This document shows, one piece after another, positions 1 to 8,304 of a stretch of DNA of 36,885 bases. This DNA comes from Bacteroidota bacterium (GTDB taxonomy: Bacteria > Bacteroidota > Ignavibacteria > Kryptoniales > JAKASW01), in contig JAJZVO010000042.1 in NCBI GenBank assembly GCA_021845665.1, forward strand, positions 1 to 36,885, written 5' to 3'. The position numbers and the translations under genes are program-made. The first letter of the stretch is position 1; every line of letters starts with the position of its first letter. Below the pieces are notes generated by a model. That model searched no databases. It was not told the DNA's origin and saw only the letters and a list, made by a program, of their open reading frames with translations.

Positions 1-241
1 CCCATGCAGCAAAGACTTCGCTAACCGCATCGGTTTTCCCGTGAGGAATTGCAAACCCCTTTCCTACGCCGGTAGACATGATCTTTTCCCGTTCGAAGAT
101 GGCCTCGCGGACTTTTTCAAGGTCCTTGATTTTTTTCGAGCTTTTGAGAAGATCTATGACGGAATTGAGTACCTCTTCCTTATTTTTCCCGGGCAGTTTT
201 GTCGACACAAATTCATCTTGAAGGATGTCGCTAATTTTCAT
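1..241 (-). CDS. PTS EIIA component, fructose/PtsN type (partial, C-terminus outside window)
   Basis: The visible 80 codons match the N-terminal half of a PTS_EIIA_2 domain (mannitol/fructose/nitrogen-PTS type). The diagnostic GVGKGFAIPHGKT stretch near residues 61-73 holds the His that accepts phosphate from HPr or NPr. The preceding acidic and basic helix (KKIKDLEKVREAIFERE) also fits. The protein begins directly with the domain and has no membrane segment, so it is a soluble EIIA, regulatory (PtsN-like) or part of a split permease. The reading frame leaves the window before its stop. It lies about 100 nt downstream of the fused nucleotidyltransferase gene on the same strand and may share its transcript. 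An AAAGGAAG purine stretch lies upstream of the chosen ATG, at longer than usual spacing. The family call is firm; whether it acts in sugar transport or in regulation cannot be told here. Confidence 0.85.
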   Translation of the reverse strand, partial: MKISDILQDEFVSTKLPGKNKEEVLNSVIDLLKSSKKIKDLEKVREAIFEREKIMSTGVGKGFAIPHGKTDAVSEVFAAW

Positions 242-344
242 CGCTTAATTGTCTTCCTTTCGTTGTAAAGCCTTTTGGGGGACTTGACGTGGAGTCAGGT
301 ATGCCGCGTTGCGCCGCGCGCACATATCGGAATATAGGCTCCCA

Positions 345-2888
345 TCATGCTGCTCCCTGTCTATTCCCCCGCGCCCAGTCGGAGAGCCATTCGTTGATTC
401 GAGACTCGAAGCGGTCCACCACGGAGCGCGCTTGACTTTCGCTCTCGGACTCGGCGTTAATGTGGAATATAGCCCGCTCCTTGTCGGGAAGCAGGTGTAC
501 CCACGTGCCGTCATCGTAATGCACCTTTATCCCGTCGATCGTCTCCCGTTTTTCTTTCTTAGTAAGCTCGATAAGTCTTCTCATGACGCTTCCTTTTTCG
601 TTCCAAGGGCAGTCCAGGTTCTTTTTCACCATTCTGAACCTGGGGACAAGCTTGTCCAATTCGGCAAGCGTCAATCCGGTCTTTGCCGTCATTTCAAGTA
701 TTTTCGCCACCGAGAACATCGCATCACTCGCGAACATATACTTGGGGAATATGAATCCGCCTTTGGTTCCTCCGACGAAATCAAAACTTCCTTCAAACGC
801 CGCATTCATCAGCGCCTGGTGTGTTGCCTTAGTGCGGACTACTTCGACGCCGTGTTCTGCGGCAACCAGGTCAACTTCTCTTGTCGCGGAAAAGGGAACG
901 GCGATTCTCTTTGCATTAGGGCTTGAGAGGACAAAAAGTTTGGTAACGAGTGAAAGGAGACGGTCCTCGTCAATGAATTCGCCTTGCTTGTTCACTACAA
1001 ATATTTTTTCCGCTCCGGCATCGAACATGAAGCCGAAGTCGTAGTTTAGAGACCTGACGATATCTTTCATTTGCTGAATATCGATCTGGAGCTGGCGCTT
1101 GGTTTTTGTAAGTCTTTTCGGGTCGAGATATGCGTTGAGAGCAACAACACTGGCATTGAGCGATCCGAGTATCGTCGGGAAGAGGGTCGAGGCAACGCCG
1201 TGTGAGTAATCGATCACGACGTCGAATTTCTTTTCTCTTATCGCATCAATATCGAGCGACCTTATGAAATCCTCGCGGTAACTTTCGTTTGTTCTTTCGG
1301 GGAAGTAGATATCGCCGACCTGGTCGTGCGTCGCTCTGGCAAACTCTTCTCCAAAGAATAACCTTTCCACAGATCTTGCCTTGTTCTGGGCAAGATCACG
1401 TCCGTCAGAGTCGAAGAAGATGATATCCGTGAGGTCGGGATCCTCCGGACTTTTCCTGACATGGATACCGCCGGCGGCCCTGCCGCTTCTAAGCTCGTGG
1501 CGCACGATAGGGATCGGCTCACTCCTCAAATCGTAGACATTGCTTCCAGCCGACATGAGCCCGACAATGAGGGATCGGTTTATCATGCGGCTCACGGTGT
1601 CGGAATCGCGGCTGCAGATGACATACTTTCCTTGTCCGAGAAGTGCGCCGAAGGCGGCACCGAGCTTCGCGGCAAATTCGGGGTGCATCTCGATGTTCGA
1701 CGTTCCGGTCACGCGGGCGTCCGTAAATATCGCGGACAGCCATTTGTCTTCCCACACGAGGCTTCTCGAGAGAGTTGCCCCGGCTTCGACAACTTTCTTC
1801 GGCCACAGCTTCACATTGGGCCTGATGTGAGCGCCGTTTCCGATAATGCATTCGTCGCTGATGAAAACATTCTCTTCGATTTGAGCGCGTTCTCCAACCA
1901 TCGTGCCGCTTCCGATGACATCCCCGGTGACTCTCGACCAGGCACTTATGGTTATATTATCCCAGAGGACACTCCTGCTAACCACGGCGTCGGATCCGAT
2001 GGAAGTGTTGTCGCCCACGATAGAATCTACCAACTCGACATTCTCGCCGATGGCGACATTATTGCCGATCACGACGGTGCCCTTAACTTTAAGTGTATCG
2101 GGTATCTGGAAATCTTTCGGGATAATCAACGCGGCGCCGTCGATGACCTTTCGTTCACCGTCTGTATGGACATACACCTTGTTGTCGAGACAATCCAATT
2201 GAGCTTCGATATACTCATTCAGATTTCCGACATCGCGCCAATACCCTTCGGCAGAATATCCGAAGAGTGGGAGACCTTCTTTCAACATCCCGGGATAAAG
2301 CTGCTTGCTGAAGTCATATTCTTCGCGGTAGGGAATCATCTCGATGATTTCCGGTTCGATAACATATATTCCCGTATTTACCGCGTCACTGAAGACCTCG
2401 CCCCACGTCGGCTTCTCAAGGAACCTTACGATCTTGCCATCTTCCTCGGTGATCACCAGACCGAATTGCAGCGGGTCGGGGACGTGTGTGAGGACGAGCG
2501 TGGCCTTGGACTTTCTCGCTTCATGAAAGGCGACCGCCTTATTGAGATCGAAATCCGTCAGGACGTCACCGCTTATGACGAGAATCCTCGATCCCTTCAG
2601 GAGATCATAGGCGTTGCGCACGCTTCCTGCTGTGCCGTAATCCGCATCGGCCTTCACATACTGAATGGATGCACCGAATCGGCTTCCGTCGCCCAGGAAA
2701 TTTTTTATGATATTAGGATGATAGAAGACGAGTACTACGATGTCGGATATGCCGTGTCTTACAAGGAGCCTGACGATGTGCTCGATCATCGGTTTATTCA
2801 TGATCGGGACCATCGGCTTAGGTATTTTACTTGTCAGCGGCCGGAGCCTAGTGCCGAATCCGCCTGCCATGATCACGGCTTTCAACAT
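345..2888 (-). CDS. Fused mannose-1-phosphate guanylyltransferase-like / left-handed beta-helix / phosphomutase-like protein
   Basis: An 847-residue three-part protein. Residues 1-235 form a nucleotidyltransferase domain with the signature GGFGTRLRPLT (9-19), a KPM motif near 24-26, SGDVL near 106-110 and EKP at 158-160. Residues about 245-390 are a hexapeptide left-handed beta-helix. Residues about 400-847 resemble the alpha-D-phosphohexomutase fold. In the mutase part the phosphoserine loop (TASHNP in active enzymes) is replaced by GGIHVRKSPEDP (473-484). The metal loop DGDxDR is replaced by DAGAEK (623-628), and the C-terminal phosphate loop is replaced by LPDKERA (800-806). The same GGxHVR-SP replacement is known in fused homologues of cyanobacteria and actinobacteria, so the mutase part is probably non-catalytic or has another role. 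The likely activity is NDP-sugar synthesis (GDP-mannose or related) in the cytoplasm. AAGGAG lies 13 nt before the ATG, and a good promoter lies upstream. Confidence 0.85.
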   Translation of the reverse strand: MLKAVIMAGGFGTRLRPLTSKIPKPMVPIMNKPMIEHIVRLLVRHGISDIVVLVFYHPNIIKNFLGDGSRFGASIQYVKADADYGTAGSVRNAYDLLKGSRILVISGDVLTDFDLNKAVAFHEARKSKATLVLTHVPDPLQFGLVITEEDGKIVRFLEKPTWGEVFSDAVNTGIYVIEPEIIEMIPYREEYDFSKQLYPGMLKEGLPLFGYSAEGYWRDVGNLNEYIEAQLDCLDNKVYVHTDGERKVIDGAALIIPKDFQIPDTLKVKGTVVIGNNVAIGENVELVDSIVGDNTSIGSDAVVSRSVLWDNITISAWSRVTGDVIGSGTMVGERAQIEENVFISDECIIGNGAHIRPNVKLWPKKVVEAGATLSRSLVWEDKWLSAIFTDARVTGTSNIEMHPEFAAKLGAAFGALLGQGKYVICSRDSDTVSRMINRSLIVGLMSAGSNVYDLRSEPIPIVRHELRSGRAAGGIHVRKSPEDPDLTDIIFFDSDGRDLAQNKARSVERLFFGEEFARATHDQVGDIYFPERTNESYREDFIRSLDIDAIREKKFDVVIDYSHGVASTLFPTILGSLNASVVALNAYLDPKRLTKTKRQLQIDIQQMKDIVRSLNYDFGFMFDAGAEKIFVVNKQGEFIDEDRLLSLVTKLFVLSSPNAKRIAVPFSATREVDLVAAEHGVEVVRTKATHQALMNAAFEGSFDFVGGTKGGFIFPKYMFASDAMFSVAKILEMTAKTGLTLAELDKLVPRFRMVKKNLDCPWNEKGSVMRRLIELTKKEKRETIDGIKVHYDDGTWVHLLPDKERAIFHINAESESESQARSVVDRFESRINEWLSDWARGNRQGAA

Positions 2889-2924
2889 CTCGAGTGAAGC
2901 GCTCCTTGATTAAAAATTCGGTGA

Positions 2925-2953
2925 AATATAAACCCCATGTGAGGGAAAATCAA
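2925..2953 (-). promoter_or_regulatory. Sigma70-type promoter of the fused nucleotidyltransferase gene
   Basis: Read on the minus strand, TTGATT (2953-2948) and TATATT (2930-2925) are separated by exactly 17 bp. Transcription would start near 2918. That leaves a leader of about 30 nt that includes the AAGGAG at 2907-2902 before the ATG at 2888. This is sequence matching only; no start site has been mapped. Confidence 0.55.
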
Positions 2954-2997
2954 GGAGACGGCGGCGTGCGACAGTCATAACTCAAGGTTTCTCCGAT

Positions 2998-3019
2998 GTT
3001 TGCAATTTGATTTGCAAAC
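2998..3019. promoter_or_regulatory. Perfect inverted repeat overlapping the pyr promoter -35 (candidate operator)
   Basis: Two 8-bp arms, GTTTGCAA (2998-3005) and TTGCAAAC (3012-3019), form a perfect inverted repeat around a 6-bp spacer. The right arm contains the proposed -35 hexamer of the pyrRBC promoter. The site also lies between that promoter and the divergent one of the fused nucleotidyltransferase gene, 45 bp from the latter's -35. The geometry suits a dimeric helix-turn-helix regulator. No candidate regulator gene is visible in the window. Confidence 0.4.
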
Positions 3020-3040
3020 CAGCTTCCGGTTGCTTATTAT
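3012..3040 (+). promoter_or_regulatory. Sigma70-type promoter of the pyrRBC operon
   Basis: TTGCAA (3012-3017) and TATTAT (3035-3040) are separated by 17 bp. The predicted start is near 3047, immediately before the PyrR-binding hairpin, so the hairpin would be the first structure in the transcript. The promoter and hairpin support each other by position. Confidence 0.6.
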
Positions 3041-3047
3041 TACAGAA

Positions 3048-3111
3048 CCTTTAATTCCATCCTGTGAGGTGGATAAGGACCTATCGAAGTTGTGTACCCT
3101 CACAGATGGAT
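3048..3111 (+). promoter_or_regulatory. PyrR-binding RNA hairpin and mutually exclusive alternative hairpin in the pyr leader
   Basis: The known PyrR binding-loop consensus is ARUCCNGNGAGGYU. Positions 3058-3071 match it, except that the outer A-U pair is replaced by a compensating C-G pair (3058/3071). The hexaloop is CTGTGA (3062-3067), and the stem runs 3056-3061 with 3068-3073. A lower stem CCTT (3048-3051) / AAGG (3075-3078) follows across an internal loop, as in Bacillus binding loops. Downstream, CCTCACAG-ATGGA (3098-3110) can pair with 3056-3069 to give 13 bp with one bulged C, which would destroy the binding loop. This is the layout of a PyrR switch: PyrR with UMP favours the first structure, while its absence allows the second. 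The remaining leader to 3337 has a further hairpin (3235-3242 with 3262-3269) but no terminator with a U-tract, so the output step (transcription or translation) is open. Confidence 0.65.
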
Positions 3112-3316
3112 TCAGGTTAGAGTCTTGGGAGAAAGGCCCGACGAAAGTGCGCGCCTCCCCGCGGTCAGAGAACATTTCGTATCGCTTCACGCGGGCGGGT
3201 CGGTTTCGACGAGGCAATTCTCGGTCGAGAGGTCTTTCCCAACGCGCTAAGTGCACCGGGATTGGGAAAAGGCTTCCCGGTCAAGACCATGATGAATTCA
3301 ATCCATGCCTCGATGA

Positions 3317-3883
<567 letters not shown>

Positions 3884-3928
3884 CTCAAAGCCACTTATAG
3901 TCAGGTAAAAAGAAAGGACTAAGAACTG

Positions 3929-4852
3929 ATGCCACAGGGAATCAGGAATTTGTTGGGACTTCGCGACGTGGAGCCCGAAGGTCTGCTCGAGATACTCGAT
4001 ACTGCCCGGAGCTTCAGGGAAGTCCTCGAGCGTCCCATAAAGAAAGTCCCGACTCTTCAGGGGACGACGGTAGTGAATCTCTTTTTTGAAAGTTCGACGC
4101 GTACGCGCATTTCGTTTGAGCTCGCTGAGAGGCGGTTAAGTGCGGACGTCGTGAACTTTGTGGCGAGCGGGAGCAGCGTTTCGAAGGGCGAGACGCTCAA
4201 GGACACCGCGCGAAATATCGAAGCCATGAAGACCGACATAGTAGTGATAAGGCATTCGTCAACGGGCGCGCCTCATTTTCTCTCCCGGTTGCTCAAATCG
4301 CCCGTCATAAATGCGGGTGACGGGATTAACGAACACCCGACCCAGGCACTGCTGGACATGTTCACGATGAGGGAGAAGCTCGGCGAACTCAAGGGGCTTC
4401 ACGTATGTATCGTCGGAGACATAACGCACAGCCGCGTTGCACGCTCGAACATTTTCGGCCTGACGAAGCTCGGCGCGAGCGTCGCCGTTTGCGGGCCGAG
4501 GACGCTCATCCCGGATTATCTGGACCGGTTCGGCGTGAAAGTCTTTTACGATATCGACGACGCAATTCGGTGGGCCGATGTACTCAATGTCCTGCGTATC
4601 CAGCTTGAAAGGGAAGCGGGAGGGGATTTCCCGAGCATCAGAGAATACAGGCTGTACTGGGGAGTGAACCGATCGCGGCTTGAAAAGGTGAATAAGCAGG
4701 TCGTCATCATGCATCCGGGGCCGATCAACCGGGGGGTCGAACTCGATGCCGATATCGCCGACGGAGAAAGCTCGGTCATTCTCGACCAGGTTACCAACGG
4801 CGTTGCAGTAAGAATGGCAGTCTTATACTTAACAGGAGTCAAACCCTCATGA
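3929..4852 (+). CDS. pyrB: Aspartate carbamoyltransferase catalytic subunit
   Basis: Condenses carbamoyl phosphate with aspartate to N-carbamoyl-aspartate, the committed step of de novo pyrimidine synthesis. The 307-residue protein carries the carbamoyl-phosphate loop SSTRTR (55-60), the catalytic-loop Lys in SVSKGE (83-88), HPTQ (136-139) and HPGPINRG (262-269). No regulatory subunit (pyrI) is present, so the enzyme is likely the trimeric unregulated form or is held with dihydroorotase, whose gene overlaps its 3' end by 4 bp (ATGA). Control is probably through the PyrR leader. An AGGA lies 10 nt upstream of the ATG. Confidence 0.96.
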   Translation: MPQGIRNLLGLRDVEPEGLLEILDTARSFREVLERPIKKVPTLQGTTVVNLFFESSTRTRISFELAERRLSADVVNFVASGSSVSKGETLKDTARNIEAMKTDIVVIRHSSTGAPHFLSRLLKSPVINAGDGINEHPTQALLDMFTMREKLGELKGLHVCIVGDITHSRVARSNIFGLTKLGASVAVCGPRTLIPDYLDRFGVKVFYDIDDAIRWADVLNVLRIQLEREAGGDFPSIREYRLYWGVNRSRLEKVNKQVVIMHPGPINRGVELDADIADGESSVILDQVTNGVAVRMAVLYLTGVKPS

Positions 4853-6153
4853 AAATATTCTTCAGAAATGCGAGGATCGTCGATCCGTCGGGGAATTACG
4901 ACGGGCTTTTCGATATAATGATCGTGGATGGAGCGATACAGGAGATCGGTTCATCGCTTGGCGGAAACCCCGTCAACTATGAGATCAACCTCCGCGGCAA
5001 GTTGGTTCTCCCGGGATTATTCGATATGCACACCCATCTGAGGGAACCTGGACAGGAGTATAAGGAAGACATCGCTTCCGGAACCGCTGCCGCGGCAAAC
5101 GGCGGATTTACGGCGATAGCAGCAATGCCAAACACAGACCCGGTAGTGGATTCAGCAGACGTGGTCAAGTACGTTATCGACAGGGCAAAGCAATCTCCAA
5201 CAGCGGAGCAAGCGGGCCTCGTGAGTGTGTATCAGATTGCGGCGATCACCGATGGAAGAAAAGGGGTGAAGCTTTCCGAGATGAAGGACTTATCGGAGGC
5301 CGGAGCTGTAGCTTTCAGCGACGACGGCTCTGCAGTGACGGATTCTCAGGTCATGCGGCTTGCCCTCGAATATTCATCGATGCTTGGCAAGCCCATCATA
5401 CAGCATTGCGAGGATCACGCCCTGACGAAGTTCGGCACGGTAAACGAGAGCCCGAAGACTATTGAATACGGTCTCAAGACCCAGCACAGGTTGGCAGAGG
5501 AATTAATCGTAAGCCGCGACATCATGATGCTCGAAGCATTCGGCGGTAAATACCATGCCACTCATCTTTCCGCCGCTGAATCGGTTGAGATAGTCGCCGC
5601 GGCAAAGAAGCGCGGGCTCCCAATAACGTGCGACGTCACTCCGCACCATCTCTTCCTGGACGACGGCCTCCTTTCTTCGTACGATTCTGACTACAAGGTA
5701 AACCCGCCGCTGCGAACGAAGGCGGACAATGAAGCGCTCGTTGATGCATTGAAATCAGGAGTGATCGATGCGATTGCGAGCGACCATGCGCCTCATGCGA
5801 TTCACGAAAAAGAGGTCGAGTTCGACTCGGCGCCGTTTGGAATGATTGGACTCGAGACCACGGTTGGTGCCGTGATGACGGGATTATATCACACCGGCGT
5901 GCTTGACATGCACGCGATCGTCAGACTCTTGTGCCTAAATCCGCGGAAGATAATGGGAATCCCAATTCCGCAGTTCAATCTTGGCGCCCGGGCGGATCTT
6001 ACCATCATCGATCCCGACTACGAGTGGACGGTGGATCCGGATAATTTCAAGTCGAAGAGCCGGAACACGGGGTTCAAGGGGCAGAGATTCAAAGGAAACG
6101 CGGTCGGTGTAGTCAACGGGGAGAGGTTTTATTTCTCCGACAGGCTTAGTTGA
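4849..6153 (+). CDS. pyrC: Dihydroorotase (class I)
   Basis: A zinc amidohydrolase that closes N-carbamoyl-aspartate to dihydroorotate. The 434-residue protein has the metal motif [10 protein letters not shown] with His61 and His63, the bridging region around QHCEDH, the substrate loop [10 protein letters not shown], a TPHHLFLDD metal segment, and the catalytic ASDHAPH with Asp312. The FGMIGLET segment is typical of class I enzymes such as those of Bacillus and Aquifex. Its ATG overlaps the pyrB stop, which implies translational coupling. Its 3' end overlaps the convergent aat gene by 8 bp. Carbamoyl phosphate synthase and the later pathway genes are not adjacent; pyrK and pyrD lie about 29 kb away. 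Confidence 0.96.
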   Translation: MKIFFRNARIVDPSGNYDGLFDIMIVDGAIQEIGSSLGGNPVNYEINLRGKLVLPGLFDMHTHLREPGQEYKEDIASGTAAAANGGFTAIAAMPNTDPVVDSADVVKYVIDRAKQSPTAEQAGLVSVYQIAAITDGRKGVKLSEMKDLSEAGAVAFSDDGSAVTDSQVMRLALEYSSMLGKPIIQHCEDHALTKFGTVNESPKTIEYGLKTQHRLAEELIVSRDIMMLEAFGGKYHATHLSAAESVEIVAAAKKRGLPITCDVTPHHLFLDDGLLSSYDSDYKVNPPLRTKADNEALVDALKSGVIDAIASDHAPHAIHEKEVEFDSAPFGMIGLETTVGAVMTGLYHTGVLDMHAIVRLLCLNPRKIMGIPIPQFNLGARADLTIIDPDYEWTVDPDNFKSKSRNTGFKGQRFKGNAVGVVNGERFYFSDRLS

Positions 6154-6739
6154 TCGTTTTGATTCCCGGCGGGTTAAATTGCACCGGCAGCTCGATAGAC
6201 TTTCGAAGGAGGTGGATGTATTCACTCCTTGGAATCTCCACTGCGCCGAACATCCGGAGGTGAGGCGTGATGTATTGAGTATCGAGGAGTGTAAAGCCGC
6301 GCTCCACCAGGGATTCAAGGAGAAAGGCGAGAGCAGCCTTTGAAGCTCCGCTTCTGATGCTGAACATCGACTCGCCGAAGAAGGCCCCGCCGAGAGCGAC
6401 GCCATATAATCCACCGGCCAGTCCTTCGGAGTCGTAGCTCTCGATACTGTGCGCGTGTCCAAGTCTGTGCAGTTCGACGAAGCTTTCGACAATCTCTTGA
6501 TTGATCCACGTCTCTTCCCGGCCCGCGCAACCTCTGATCACAGCCTCGAAACTTTTGTCGGTTTCTACGCGGAATATTCCTTTCCTAATCAGCTGGCGCG
6601 TGGACCGCGGGATATTATAGCCATCGAGCGGAATTATCGTCCTTGGATCGGGAGAGTACCAGGATATGTTGTTATCGGAGCCTGCCATGGGGAAGTATCC
6701 GATTGAATAGGCGCCGAGAAGTATCGCGGAGGGGATCAT
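6146..6739 (-). CDS. aat: Leucyl/phenylalanyl-tRNA--protein transferase
   Basis: Transfers Leu or Phe from aminoacyl-tRNA to the N-terminal Arg or Lys of proteins, marking them for ClpS/ClpAP degradation (N-degron pathway). Family motifs are visible: GAYSIGYFPMA near the N-terminus, WYSPDPRTIIPL, the ETWI and HRLGHAHSIE substrate region, GLYGVALGGAFFGESMFS, ASKAAL and FTLLDTQYITPHL. The frame extends upstream to ATGs at 6802 and 6850. The 6739 start is preferred because the family N-terminus (IPSAILLGAY) begins there and a GGAGG lies upstream, though at a long 12-nt spacing; neither earlier ATG has a ribosome binding site. This gives 197 residues, shorter than the 234 of E. coli but usual for the short-N-terminus forms. 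It is tail-to-tail with pyrC, so it is independent of the pyr operon. Confidence 0.92.
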   Translation of the reverse strand: MIPSAILLGAYSIGYFPMAGSDNNISWYSPDPRTIIPLDGYNIPRSTRQLIRKGIFRVETDKSFEAVIRGCAGREETWINQEIVESFVELHRLGHAHSIESYDSEGLAGGLYGVALGGAFFGESMFSIRSGASKAALAFLLESLVERGFTLLDTQYITPHLRMFGAVEIPRSEYIHLLRKSIELPVQFNPPGIKTIN

Positions 6740-7011
6740 AAGGTCAAATTTCCTCCGTATCGGCGCGTGATCTTCACCCGCGTATTTTATCAGCAAAGAC
6801 ATAAAAAAGCAAAGGGAGGTCCGGACGCCGATTTCATAGACAGGGGCCAATTGCCGTTATCGATCTCACGGTTTGATCAATTCATGAATTGGCCGCTCAA
6901 TCCACCTTTTTTTTGGTTTGCCAGGAAATGCCGTGCGGAGAAGTATCGGGCAATGCCAAGGACGATTAAGAGAATAATTCAAGAATAATAAATTCGTGGA
7001 GGTGCCTCGTA
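6740..7011. other. Intergenic stretch between aat and the small transcription unit upstream of nif3
   Basis: No convincing gene was found. The plus strand has one short open frame (6767-6988) with no ribosome binding site and no recognisable family; part of it lies opposite the rejected upstream extension of aat. This stretch must hold the aat promoter on the minus strand, but I could not pick one with confidence. Confidence 0.4.
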
Positions 7012-7040
7012 TTGCATTTGTTCAGGAGCTTCGATATATT
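7012..7040 (+). promoter_or_regulatory. Candidate promoter of a short terminated transcript upstream of nif3
   Basis: TTGCAT (7012-7017) and TATATT (7035-7040) are separated by 17 bp. The -10 is a 5/6 match and the -35 a weaker 3/6. Initiation would fall near 7047, giving an RNA of about 120 nt that ends at the terminator at 7135-7169. Confidence 0.4.
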
Positions 7041-7060
7041 TTTAGCGTAATTTTTAGAAA

Positions 7061-7135
7061 ATGACAAGAAGAGAAGGCACATTTCTGATCAGAAAGTTCT
7101 TAAGAGAGAATTCAAAAGCAGGTCAGAAAATATGA
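7061..7135 (+). CDS. Possible 24-residue basic peptide, or leader/small RNA body (uncertain)
   Basis: An ATG-initiated frame of 24 codons encodes a strongly basic peptide beginning MTRREGTF and ending KAGQKI. Its TGA stop touches the first base of the terminator stem. It lies about 14 nt after the predicted transcription start and has no Shine-Dalgarno sequence. The region also contains the perfect palindrome TTTCTGATCAGAAA, which could equally belong to a structured small RNA. I recognise no family. Translation is unproven; it is listed because the frame fits exactly between promoter and terminator. Confidence 0.2.
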   Translation: MTRREGTFLIRKFLRENSKAGQKI

Positions 7136-7169
7136 AGTGTTCCAGTGAAAACCGGAACACTTTTTTTTT
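7135..7169 (+). terminator. Strong intrinsic terminator directly upstream of nif3
   Basis: A perfect 9-bp stem (AAGTGTTCC at 7135-7143 with GGAACACTT at 7154-7162), a 10-nt loop and a T-run of nine (7161-7169), followed by a second T-run. On the minus strand the downstream U-tract is poorer, so it acts in the plus direction. The nearest plus-strand gene upstream, pyrC, is 1 kb away behind the opposite-strand aat. The terminator therefore most likely serves a small transcript starting near 7047, or attenuates nif3, whose ATG is only 16 nt further on. Confidence 0.85.
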
Positions 7170-7185
7170 GGCTTTTTTATAATAG

Positions 7186-8286
7186 ATGAAGCTTTCAGAA
7201 GTAGTTAAGAAGATCAGTGACAGACTTCCAGTCGAGTTGGTGGCGGACCAGGACAACGTTGGGCTGATTCTAGGTGACTATGATGATGAATGCGGAAAGA
7301 TGGTCGTAGCATACGAGTTGAACGCCGGCGTCATTGATGAGGCAGTAAAATCAGGTTCCAATCTCATAGTAACCTACCACACACCCCTGTTCCGTGCGGT
7401 CAAGTCATTCACGACTTCATCTTCAAGGCCCGACATTCTTGTTCAGGCGGCCAGACGGCTGTTGAATGTGTATGCGGTTCACACCGCGCTCGACGTGGTC
7501 CAGGACGGGATTAATTTCGACCTCGCGTCACGGCTTGGTTTGAAGAACACAAAATATCTTTCGCCTCTGCCGGACACTCTCCGGAAAATTGTCGTCTTCG
7601 TTCCTCAAGATCATCTTGATAAAGTCCGCTCTGCGATGTCAAGGGGCGGAGCGGGCATAATCGGCAACTATTCCGAGTGCGCCTTCGCTTCGGAGGGAGA
7701 AGGTTCATTTCTGCCCGGAGGTGGCTCTGCGCCGTACATTGGCACGCCGGGGAAGCGAGAGAGAGCTAGTGAGTCACGGCTTGAAATGGTTGTGGAGAAG
7801 TCGCACGCAGGAAGAGTTGTTCGGGCGATGTTGGAGGCCCATCCTTACGAAGAGGTTGCTTACGATGTCTACCCTCTTCTGAACACTTCTGCAAACTATG
7901 GTTTCGGGGCGATAGGGGAGCTCGAAGAAAAGATGGTTGGCGGCAGATTCTTTGGGATGGTCAAGAAAGTGCTCGGACAGACTTTATTGAAAGCTTCTCA
8001 CGTCGTCGAGACTGAAGTGAGGAGAGTCGCCGTTTGCGCCGGGTCCGGTGTTTCATTTTACGGAGATGCTGTCCGTGAGCGTGCGGACATTTTCATAACC
8101 GGAGACGTAAAGCACCATGATTTTAGGGAAAGCATGCTGCTGCCGACGGTTCTTGTGGATGCCACGCATCGCGGGACGGAGAGATTTGCCGCAGGGATAC
8201 TTCATCGCATAATGAATGAAATTTTTAAAGATAGAGTCGTTGTCAATCTTAGCAAGTACGAATATGACAGTGCAGTCATTGTTTAA
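7186..8286 (+). CDS. NIF3/YqfO-type dinuclear metal protein (GTP cyclohydrolase 1 type 2 homologue)
   Basis: A 366-residue member of the NIF3 family in its long form: two metal-binding halves separated by a PII-like insert (about residues 125-240). Visible marks are the N-terminal DNVGLILGD, the metal region VTYHTPLF (Tyr replaces the first His of the usual HH pair), VHTALDVVQDGI near 97-108, the insert signature HPYEEVAYDVYPL, and the C-terminal ITGDVKHHD and DATHRGTE that complete the metal site. The biochemical role is unsettled in the family. The start is supported by match to the family N-terminus, but it has no Shine-Dalgarno and sits immediately behind an intrinsic terminator. Adjacency to a coiled-coil zinc-ribbon gene is a conserved pairing in many bacteria. 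Confidence 0.9.
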   Translation: MKLSEVVKKISDRLPVELVADQDNVGLILGDYDDECGKMVVAYELNAGVIDEAVKSGSNLIVTYHTPLFRAVKSFTTSSSRPDILVQAARRLLNVYAVHTALDVVQDGINFDLASRLGLKNTKYLSPLPDTLRKIVVFVPQDHLDKVRSAMSRGGAGIIGNYSECAFASEGEGSFLPGGGSAPYIGTPGKRERASESRLEMVVEKSHAGRVVRAMLEAHPYEEVAYDVYPLLNTSANYGFGAIGELEEKMVGGRFFGMVKKVLGQTLLKASHVVETEVRRVAVCAGSGVSFYGDAVRERADIFITGDVKHHDFRESMLLPTVLVDATHRGTERFAAGILHRIMNEIFKDRVVVNLSKYEYDSAVIV

Positions 8287-8304
8287 CTTACCCAGGAGAC
8301 GAAG

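Noticed and set aside
1461-2897. Plus-strand open frame of 478 codons
   Set aside because: It is wholly antisense to the fused nucleotidyltransferase gene, which has clear family motifs over its full length; the antisense product has no recognisable domain.
6740-6850. N-terminal extension of aat from ATG 6850 or 6802
   Set aside because: Neither start has a ribosome site, and the extra residues do not match the family N-terminus; GGAGG supports ATG 6739.
7178-7183. Perfect TATAAT before nif3 as its promoter
   Set aside because: It would initiate a few bases after the ATG and has no -35 at 17 bp; it is probably a by-product of the T/A-rich terminator tail.
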